DNA of 64,000 nucleotides. Source: Elusimicrobiota bacterium (GTDB lineage: Bacteria; Elusimicrobiota; Elusimicrobia; UBA1565; UBA9628). Below are positions 58,622-64,000 of the stretch, one piece after another. A program made the position numbers and the translations under genes. The notes below the pieces were generated by a model. That model worked only from the letters and a program-made list of their open reading frames with translations. It did not search any database and had not been told where the DNA came from. Each line of letters starts with the position of its first letter. The first letter of the stretch is position 1. The stretch lies in the NCBI GenBank assembly GCA_016218545.1, contig JACRDQ010000023.1, positions 81,470 through 145,469 on the forward strand. Reading direction: 5' to 3'.

Positions 58622-59008
58622 ATGGACAAGAACGAGCTGCAAGAAGTGCTGGACTGGGCCAAGACCACGGATCTCGTCGAGCTGGAATTCAAGCTCGACG
58701 GGAAAGGCTTCTCCTTCTCGAAGAAACCCAAGCCCGTGACCGCGGTCTGCGGATTCCCCGGCCGCAACCTGGCAGCGGTGCCCTGCCCCGGCGTGGGCAT
58801 CTTCCAGTGGAACGCTCCGGGCTCGCCGCGCCTGGCGGTCGAGGGCAAGGCCGTGGCCAAGGGAGACGTCCTCGGCATCGTCGAGGGTCCCGGCGCCCCG
58901 AAGAAGATCGAAGCGCCCTGCGGCGGGGCGCTCCAGAACGTCTGCGTGGACGCGGGCCAGACCGTGCAGTACGGCCAGCCCCTGTTCTTCATCGATAGGA
59001 AGGACTGA
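58622..59008 (+). CDS. AccB-like biotinyl-domain protein lacking the biotin lysine
   Basis: 128 residues, overlapping accC by one base. N-terminal segment LQEVLDWAKTTDLVELEFKL and C-terminal barrel VAKGDVLGIVEGPGAPKKIE APCGGALQNVCVDAGQTVQY place it in the biotin carboxyl carrier family. The canonical VEAMKM is VEGPGA, so the Lys that carries biotin is Gly91 and cannot be biotinylated there. Nearby Lys94/Lys95 are off position by three and four. It could be a structural partner of AccC or a repurposed carrier. Confidence 0.8.
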   Translation: MDKNELQEVLDWAKTTDLVELEFKLDGKGFSFSKKPKPVTAVCGFPGRNLAAVPCPGVGIFQWNAPGSPRLAVEGKAVAKGDVLGIVEGPGAPKKIEAPCGGALQNVCVDAGQTVQYGQPLFFIDRKD

Positions 59009-60393
59009 TGTTCAAGAAGATCCTCATCGCCAACAGGAGCGAGATCGCGGTCCGGGTCATCCGGGCCTGCCGGGAGATGGGCATCAAGTCCGTGGCCGTC
59101 TATTCCGAGGCGGACCGCGAGTCCCTCCACGTCCGGCTCGCGGACGAGGCCGTGTGCATCGGGCCGGCCCCGGCGGCCTCGAGCTACCTCGACGTCGAAG
59201 CCGTCCTCGGCGCGGCCAAGGTCACCGGAGCCGAGGCCGTCCACCCCGGCTACGGGTTCCTCGCCGAGAACGCGGGCTTCTGCCAGGCGTGCCGCGACGC
59301 GGGGCTCGTCTTCATCGGCCCGAAGCCCGAGGCCATCCGGCGGCTCGGATTCAAGAGTTCGGCGCGGGACCTCGCGCGAAAGGCAGGGGTCCCCATCGTC
59401 CCCGGGAGCATGGGCCTCCTCGGCCACGACTTCATGGCCGAGGCCTCCAAGGTGGGCTTCCCGGTCATGGTCAAGGCTGCGGCGGGCGGCGGCGGCAAGG
59501 GCCTGAGGCTCGTGCGCGAAGCCAAGGACCTCGAAGCCCAGATCCGCATGGCCAAGGCGGAGGCGGGCGCGGCGTTCAAGGACGATTCCGTCTACCTCGA
59601 GAAGTTCATCGAGCATCCCAGGCACGTCGAGATCCAAATCGCCGCCGACGAAGCCGGCGGCATCGTCGCCTTTCCTGAACGAGATTGCACTGTCCAGAGG
59701 CGTCACCAAAAACTCATCGAAGAATCTCCTTCTCCCGTCGTGACCTCCGACATCCGCCGCCGGATGCAGGAGGCGGCCCGCTCGCTGGCGAAGGCGGCCG
59801 GCTACACGAACGTGGGAACCGTGGAGTTCCTGCTCGACACGGACGGCAGCTTCTACTTCATGGAGGTCAACACCCGGCTGCAGGTCGAGCACCCCGTGAC
59901 CGAGCTCGTGACGGGACTCGACCTCGTCAACCTCCAGATACGGCTCGCGGCCGGAGAGAAGATGCCCTTCGGCCAGGACCGGGCGTCCGAGATCCGGGCC
60001 CATTCCATCGAGCACCGCATCAACGCCGAGGACCCCGCCCACGGCTTCGCGCCTTGCCCGGGCACGATCGAGCGGGTGTCCCTGCCGGGTGGCCCCGGGG
60101 TGCGGGTGGACACCCACATCTACCCGGGATACACCGTGCCGAGCTACTACGACAGCCTCATCGCCAAGCTCATCATCTCGGCTCCGGACCGGGATGGCGC
60201 GGTCGCCCGCGGGCTGCGCGCCTTCGGCGAGTTCTCGATCGACGGGATCAAGACCACGATCCCCTTCCACTGCTCGGTGCTCGCGCACCCGCTCTTCAAG
60301 GGCGGGAAGTTCGACACCAGCTTCATCGAAGCCATGAAGGCACCCGGAGGAGAGCCCTTTAGGGAGCCCGTGAAGGAGGGTCAGCCCGCCTGA
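59008..60393 (+). CDS. accC: Biotin carboxylase (acetyl-CoA carboxylase subunit)
   Basis: ATP-grasp enzyme carboxylating biotin for malonyl-CoA synthesis. 461 residues. FKKILIANRSEIAVRVIRAC, EAVHPGYGFLAENA, VKAAAGGGGKGLRLV, RRHQKLIEESPSP, MEVNTRLQVEHPVTELVTG and HRINAEDP are canonical. The last 15 or so residues (APGGEPFREPVKEGQPA) are extra and come from a repeat shared with gmhA. Overlaps gmhA start (TGATG). Confidence 0.96.
   Translation: MFKKILIANRSEIAVRVIRACREMGIKSVAVYSEADRESLHVRLADEAVCIGPAPAASSYLDVEAVLGAAKVTGAEAVHPGYGFLAENAGFCQACRDAGLVFIGPKPEAIRRLGFKSSARDLARKAGVPIVPGSMGLLGHDFMAEASKVGFPVMVKAAAGGGGKGLRLVREAKDLEAQIRMAKAEAGAAFKDDSVYLEKFIEHPRHVEIQIAADEAGGIVAFPERDCTVQRRHQKLIEESPSPVVTSDIRRRMQEAARSLAKAAGYTNVGTVEFLLDTDGSFYFMEVNTRLQVEHPVTELVTGLDLVNLQIRLAAGEKMPFGQDRASEIRAHSIEHRINAEDPAHGFAPCPGTIERVSLPGGPGVRVDTHIYPGYTVPSYYDSLIAKLIISAPDRDGAVARGLRAFGEFSIDGIKTTIPFHCSVLAHPLFKGGKFDTSFIEAMKAPGGEPFREPVKEGQPA
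60341..60364 (+). repeat. 24-base direct repeat, copy in accC
   Basis: Exact 24-base match to 60973-60996, located in the final codons of accC and read in the frame APGGEPFR. The flanks differ. Confidence 0.7.
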
Positions 60394-61013
60394 TGAAACA
60401 GAACATCATCCGCCAGCTCAAGGAAAGTTCCAGGGTCCTCGAGTCGGCCGCGGACCTGGCTCCCGAGATCGCGGAGGCCGCGGCCCTCATGATCGCGGCG
60501 CTCAAGAAGGGGCACAAGATCATCAGCTTCGGCAACGGCGGGTCCGCGGCCGACGCCCTCAACTTCGCGGCCGAGCTCGTGGGCCGCTACGCCCGCAACC
60601 GGCCGCCCTTGGACGCCCTGGCGCTCACGGTCAACCCTTCCAACATCACGGCCATCGCCAACGACTTCGGCTACGAGGAGGTCTTCAGCCGCCAGCTCGA
60701 GGCCCACGGCAAGGCCGGCGACGTCGCCATCGCCATCTCGACCTCCGGGAACTCCCCCAACGTGCTCAGGGCCGCGGCCTCGGCCCGGCGCCTGAAGATC
60801 CCGGTCATCGGCCTGACCGGGAAGGACGGAGGGAAGCTCAAGGCCGCGGCGGACCTCTGCGTCAAGGTCCCTTCGGACACGATCGCCCGCATCCAGGAAG
60901 CGCACATCGCCATCCTGCAGATATGGGCCTCCCTCATCGAGGACGCCTTCTATCCGTGTCACTTGCCTCCCCCACCCGGAGGAGAGCCCTTTAGGGCGCG
61001 GGGAGGCAAGTAG
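60393..61013 (+). CDS. gmhA: Phosphoheptose isomerase (SIS domain)
   Basis: Converts sedoheptulose-7-phosphate to D-glycero-manno-heptose-7-phosphate for LPS heptose. 206 residues. ISFGNGGSAADALNFAAELV, LTVNPSNITAIANDFGYEEV and AISTSGNSPNVLRAA are GmhA/DiaA signatures. The C-terminal tail (HLPPPPGGEPFRARGGK) is repeat-derived and not part of the family fold. Followed by hldE C-domain, supporting GmhA over DiaA. Confidence 0.93.
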   Translation: MKQNIIRQLKESSRVLESAADLAPEIAEAAALMIAALKKGHKIISFGNGGSAADALNFAAELVGRYARNRPPLDALALTVNPSNITAIANDFGYEEVFSRQLEAHGKAGDVAIAISTSGNSPNVLRAAASARRLKIPVIGLTGKDGGKLKAAADLCVKVPSDTIARIQEAHIAILQIWASLIEDAFYPCHLPPPPGGEPFRARGGK

Positions 61014-61022
61014 TCGTGGGGG
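60960..61022 (+). repeat. Palindromic repeat, copy 3 (gmhA 3' end to hldE start)
   Basis: CTTGCCTCCCC (60962-60972) pairs with GGGGAGGCAAG (61000-61010), enclosing the 24-base repeat and a small inner AGCCC-TTTA-GGGC stem. The TGGGGGC end at 61016 matches the reverse complement of copy 1. It encodes the gmhA tail, the stop, and the first codons of the next gene. Confidence 0.6.
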
Positions 61023-61504
61023 CGAATGCCGTGTCATCACGAAAGCTCATCACCCGTTCCTGGCCCGAACTGCTTTCCCGCGCGGCTTTCTGGCGCCTTC
61101 GGCGCCGGAGGATCGTGTTCACCAACGGCGTCTTCGACATCCTCCACGCCGGCCATGTGGAGCTCCTTCAGAAAGCCCGGAAGCTCGGTGACGCGCTCGT
61201 CCTCGGCCTCAACACCGACGCTTCGGTGCGCAGGCTCAAGGGCCCGACCCGGCCGGTCAACCGCTGGCGCGACCGGGCCTCGGTCCTGGCCGCGCTCGAA
61301 TGCGTGGACGCGGTGGTCGGCTTCCGGGAGGACACCCCTGCCCGGCTCATTTCGGCCCTCCGGCCCGACATCCTGGTCAAGGGAGCCGATTACGCCTTGG
61401 GCGAGATCGCGGGCGCCGAGCACGCGGGCAAGACCGTGCGGATCGTTTTGAAGCGAGGATACTCCACCACGCGTCTCATCAAAAGGCTCGGAAAGGCCAG
61501 GTGA
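61016..61504 (+). CDS. hldE: D-glycero-beta-D-manno-heptose 1-phosphate adenylyltransferase
   Basis: Activates heptose-1-phosphate to ADP-heptose. 162 residues, equal to the C-terminal (RfaE2) domain only; the kinase domain is separate or elsewhere. VFTNGVFDILHAGHVELLQK (HxGH) and GFREDTPARLISALRPDILV KGADYALGEIAGAE are diagnostic. GTG at 61016 lies in a repeat; a GTG at 61031 is an alternative. Ends TTRLIKRL. Confidence 0.93.
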   Translation: MGANAVSSRKLITRSWPELLSRAAFWRLRRRRIVFTNGVFDILHAGHVELLQKARKLGDALVLGLNTDASVRRLKGPTRPVNRWRDRASVLAALECVDAVVGFREDTPARLISALRPDILVKGADYALGEIAGAEHAGKTVRIVLKRGYSTTRLIKRLGKAR

Positions 61505-61516
61505 GCCCCTCCCTCG

Positions 61517-62485
61517 CTACTTCTTCTGGAAGATGCTGATGGCCGCGCTGTCCTCGGCCCAGGCAACGCCTGAGGAATTGAGGCGCCGCAGGACCGCGGC
61601 CCGTCCGCTCTCATCGGCCTGTTTGGGGTTGGGGACCTTAGGGTCGTACATCTTTACGGGAAGAGGCGTCTTGGAGGCGATGACTCGTATCTCCTCCACA
61701 GACACGGCCGGCTTGTCCGGCGGCAGCTGAGCCGTCAGGGCCTGCAGCCCCCGCTTCTTGGCCTCATCGTCGGGGAAAACCCAGGCCTGCCCCCCCTTCA
61801 AGCGGACCTCGGGCGCGTACTCGCTGGGAAGCAGCAGGTCCGTCTGCTTCTTTCCACGGCCGATGTCGTAAGTATCGTAAAGATAGACATAGCAGTCCTT
61901 GCTCGGGGTGATCTCAAGGAAGGCCTCGTCTCCCTCGTAGAGGATCTCGCGGGAGACCTTCAGCTCCACGTTGAAATCGCGGTCCGCGGTATCGGGCTCG
62001 GGCACGATGCAGGACCGGTACCGGACGTAATAGCGGCAGCCCTGGCACCCAGGAACGCTCCGGTAGCCCTTCTCCATCACCTGGCTGAGGATCTCCCGTC
62101 CGGGCCGGATGGCCTGGGTGATGCTGCTGACCAGGTGGTCCTGGCCCCGCATCGTCTCCTCCTGGAAGCTCATGAACCTGCTGGTGACCTTGACGCCCAG
62201 GAACTTGCTGAACGCGATGCTCAGCGCCTCCTGGATGGCGGCCGCCTCGGCCTGGTAAGGCGCCTCGCGGGGGCTCGTCACCACCGCCCCCTCGCTCTCG
62301 ACCCAGGTGCAGCCCGCGGGATCCTTCTCCAACACCTTGGCCTCGAACGACCCGGACTCGGGGGCGACCGTCAGGGACGCCAGGACTTCGGGCTCGGGCG
62401 CCGGAGGGGTTTTCACCACAGGCGCATGCCCGGCGCACCCCATCAAGGACAGAACGAACAGAAGGAGGAACACCGGCCTGATCAT
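61517..62485 (-). CDS. Lipoprotein with DUF4384-like domain
   Basis: 322 residues, lipobox LMGC. A middle segment with EGAVVTSPREAPYQAEAAAI and repeated Cys (CQGCRYYVRYRSC) is followed by a C-terminal DUF4384-like domain: EILYEGDEAFLEITPSKDCY VYLYD, LLLPSEYAPEVRLKGGQ. That domain is common in proteins near FecR or caspase-like genes and is thought to be extracytoplasmic. Divergent from the FecR-domain gene; function unknown. Confidence 0.75.
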   Translation of the reverse strand: MIRPVFLLLFVLSLMGCAGHAPVVKTPPAPEPEVLASLTVAPESGSFEAKVLEKDPAGCTWVESEGAVVTSPREAPYQAEAAAIQEALSIAFSKFLGVKVTSRFMSFQEETMRGQDHLVSSITQAIRPGREILSQVMEKGYRSVPGCQGCRYYVRYRSCIVPEPDTADRDFNVELKVSREILYEGDEAFLEITPSKDCYVYLYDTYDIGRGKKQTDLLLPSEYAPEVRLKGGQAWVFPDDEAKKRGLQALTAQLPPDKPAVSVEEIRVIASKTPLPVKMYDPKVPNPKQADESGRAAVLRRLNSSGVAWAEDSAAISIFQKK

Positions 62486-62519
62486 GGGGATATTCTAGCA
62501 AGATGTGACGAAAAAGACC

Positions 62520-62548
62520 TTGAAATCCGGAGCCGGGGGAGCTAGAAT
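62520..62548 (+). promoter_or_regulatory. Promoter of the FecR-domain gene
   Basis: TTGAAA (62520-62525), 17-base spacer, TAGAAT (62543-62548). Predicted initiation near 62555 leaves a leader of about 95 bases to the ATG at 62650, longer than most in the window and possibly regulated. Confidence 0.65.
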
Positions 62549-62649
62549 ATTGTGGTCCATCCGGCATCACCAAGAAGTTGCATTCTCCTTCGATATCGGA
62601 TAGACTATCGACCCCAAGCTTGGGGAATGTCGGTGTTTTCGGAGGGTTC

Positions 62650-63609
62650 ATGAGACGGAAGTTTCTGAGCGCGCTCGTCGTCCTGATGGTCTATGCCGGT
62701 GTCTCGATCTCCCATGCCGCGGCGGCCGCGATGCCTGCGCCGGGGATGAAAGCTCCGCCGCCCGCGTCCGCCAAGCCGGGCCAACTCAAGGTCATGGCCG
62801 CCTACATCGGCAACCTCCAGGGCAAAGCCAAGGTCCTTGTCGACGGCGTTGAGCCGTGGATCGATGCCAAGGAAGCGCAGAAGCTCACGCCCGGCACCCA
62901 GATCAAGACCGAGGCAGCCAGCTCGCTGGCCGTGGTGTTCACGGACGGCAGCAAGATCAATCTCGGCCCCAACGCGACCTTCAAGCTCGAGGAAGTCAGC
63001 ATGAACAAGGTCGCGGTCTACGTCGGCCTCGGCAAGCTCGACGTGTGGGTCAACAAGCTCAAGAGCAGGCTCTTCCAGGCCCGCAACCCTGTCGCGGTCG
63101 CGAGCGTCCGCGGGACCATCTTCAGCATGAACGTGATGAGCCCCACCATGGTCATGATGCAGTGCTTCGAAGGCGGCCTGTCCGTGGCCGACAACTTCGG
63201 CCGGACCCAGAACGTCGAAGCAGGCCAGCAGTTGGGAGCCTCCTCGACCGCCGGCGCGGCCGAGCCTCCCGCGGCCCTGCCCCCGGACGCGGCCCCGCCG
63301 GTCGAGCCCGTCATCACAGCGCCTGCAGTCCTGGCCGCTGTCGCGTCCGGCTCCGAGCCCGGCGCGACCGAAGTGACGCCCGCTGCCGCGCCGACCCCGG
63401 AAGAAGTCCCCGCCGAGGAGACGGCCCCGGCCGAAACAACGATGGAGCCGGCCGCCGCCACCCCGACCTCGAACCCGGCCCAGGAAGCCACGGTCACGGG
63501 CCAGACTGCCTGCACTCCAGGCACTTACTATTCCCTCCCTACGAACTGCCTTACGACCGCCTGCACCGAGACGACGAGCGGATCTTCACCGACCTGGTAC
63601 TGCCAATAA
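62650..63609 (+). CDS. Exported FecR-domain protein
   Basis: 319 residues; ATG 62650 with GGAGGG upstream. Signal peptide (FLSALVVLMVYAGVSISHAA). FecR-like beta domain about 60-190: KAKVLVDGVEPWIDAKEAQK, TPGTQIKTEAASSLAVVFTD GSKINLG, RNPVAVASVRGTIFSMNV. Then a Pro/Ala/Glu-rich low-complexity stalk and a Cys-containing end (TACTPGTYYSLP, CTETTSG). Stand-alone FecR-domain proteins with peptide-like tails are often cell-surface proteins. A terminator follows. Confidence 0.85.
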   Translation: MRRKFLSALVVLMVYAGVSISHAAAAAMPAPGMKAPPPASAKPGQLKVMAAYIGNLQGKAKVLVDGVEPWIDAKEAQKLTPGTQIKTEAASSLAVVFTDGSKINLGPNATFKLEEVSMNKVAVYVGLGKLDVWVNKLKSRLFQARNPVAVASVRGTIFSMNVMSPTMVMMQCFEGGLSVADNFGRTQNVEAGQQLGASSTAGAAEPPAALPPDAAPPVEPVITAPAVLAAVASGSEPGATEVTPAAAPTPEEVPAEETAPAETTMEPAAATPTSNPAQEATVTGQTACTPGTYYSLPTNCLTTACTETTSGSSPTWYCQ

Positions 63610-63627
63610 TCCGTTCGCAGCAAACAA

Positions 63628-63660
63628 GAACCCCGGTGCCAAGCGGCGCCGGGGTTTTTG
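63628..63660 (+). terminator. Rho-independent terminator after the FecR-domain gene
   Basis: CCCCGGTGCC (63631-63640) pairs with GGCGCCGGGG (63645-63654) with one mismatch around AAGC, followed by TTTTTGTTT. The clearest intrinsic terminator in the window. Confidence 0.85.
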
Positions 63661-63690
63661 TTTCTCCCGGGAAAAGCTAGAATCAATGCG

Positions 63691-63870
63691 ATGCCCCCTC
63701 TCCCGAAGTGCCCGCGCTGCGGCGGCTCGAAGATCCGGCGCAGCTCATCCTGGCTTCGCCATATCGGCCGCGTGCTGCGCGGCAGCCACCGCCGGTGCTG
63801 CCTCGACTGCGGGGAGAAGTGGAATGAGGGCGCCATCCGGTTCCTCAAGACCCCTCTATCAGGCTGCTGA
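63691..63870 (+). CDS. Small zinc-ribbon protein, possibly truncated
   Basis: 59 residues. CPRCGGSKIRRSSSWLRHIG and RRCCLDCGEKW form two Cys pairs of a zinc ribbon. TAGAAT (63678-63683) lies 7 bases before the ATG with a weak TTTTTG at the -35 place, so translation may be leaderless. The 3' end (LKTPLSGC, stop) runs into CAGGCTGCTGAAAAACCG, a sequence like the ends of insertion elements, so the natural C-terminus may have been lost. Confidence 0.6.
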   Translation: MPPLPKCPRCGGSKIRRSSSWLRHIGRVLRGSHRRCCLDCGEKWNEGAIRFLKTPLSGC

Positions 63871-64000
63871 AAAACCGTTGATTTTTGAGAGATGCACTTG
63901 AAATCCTCCGTTGCTCGGCATCCCGGTCTCGCTCGCCGAGGCCTGTCTACTGCCGATCACGCTTTCGATCCCCCTCACCGCTTGCCCTCACGCCGTCGCC
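63871..64000. other. Right-end stretch, no supported gene; possible IS terminus
   Basis: The last 130 bases have no recognisable gene. The junction CAGGCTGCTGAAAAACCG (from about 63860) resembles terminal repeats of insertion sequences, but the transposase side lies outside the window. Confidence 0.3.

Noticed and set aside
56704..61022. CRISPR array
   Set aside because: The repeats are few, palindromic, unevenly spaced and have no spacers or cas genes.
1..64000. Ribosomal RNA genes or replication origin
   Set aside because: No rRNA-like conserved stretches and no DnaA-box cluster or dnaA/dnaN neighbourhood were seen.

Overview
The window is a very G+C-rich, densely packed bacterial chromosome segment with about 70 genes and one tRNA. 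Lipid-A-side heptose genes (gmhA, hldE C-domain), many lipoproteins and signal peptides, and an HD-GYP/CheY signalling pair indicate a diderm. The ispE-spoVG-tRNA-glmU-prs-rplY-pth order is Bacillus-like, and several large exported or uncharacterised families are present. Together this fits a deep-branching diderm such as an Elusimicrobiota-like genome, but no taxonomic marker was available to test that, so the placement is a guess.

Layout. 1-11.2 kb: a eukaryotic-type S-adenosylmethionine decarboxylase (cut by the window edge), a DUF4097-like exported protein, a multi-spanning GT-C glycosyltransferase, a BrnT/BrnA-like toxin-antitoxin pair with its own promoter-operator, and a plus-strand run of GNAT, C39-like lipoprotein, two exported TldD-family proteins, a second glycosyltransferase and a 56-residue ORF. 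11.2-33 kb: a nearly continuous minus-strand housekeeping block. Reading downstream it runs hpt-ftsH-(folP relic)-glmM-pdxJ-glmS-hyp-acpS-nnrD-thiL-tsaE-tsaB-rimI-glgA, then TPR protein-ispE-like-spoVG-tRNA-Gln-glmU-prs-rplY-pth-hyp-pmbA-Trm112-like. All three dedicated enzymes from fructose-6-phosphate to UDP-GlcNAc (GlmS, GlmM, GlmU) lie here. 33-44.5 kb: an accessory stretch with a second GT-C paralogue, a retropepsin-like protease, a tricorn-type protease, two secreted metalloprotease-like proteins and several small exported proteins of unknown function. 44.5-48.6 kb: a doxX-dnaX-recR-TPR operon from one consensus promoter. 49-61.5 kb: a long plus-strand operon-like run: hypothetical, GH3-HEAT fusion, GAF/HD-GYP, rsmI, TsaC-phosphatase fusion, glyA, CheY, mtnP, cdd, AccB-like, accC, gmhA, hldE. 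61.5-64 kb: a divergent DUF4384 lipoprotein/FecR-domain pair and a small zinc ribbon.

The most notable points are: an AccB-like protein whose biotinylation lysine is glycine; an IspE-like kinase lacking the family's catalytic residues; a folP relic still showing the MGxxNVxxDSFS signature between ftsH and glmM; a GH3 glycosidase fused to a HEAT protein through what looks like a buried signal peptide; an exported TldD/TldE-like pair next to a C39-like lipoprotein and a small ORF with a Gly-Gly site; a family of palindromic repeats with compensatory stem changes, one of which contributes an identical C-terminal tail to two neighbouring enzymes; and many promoters whose -10 box lies only 6-15 bases before the start codon, suggesting common leaderless translation. 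All family calls come from reading motifs by eye; no database search was run.
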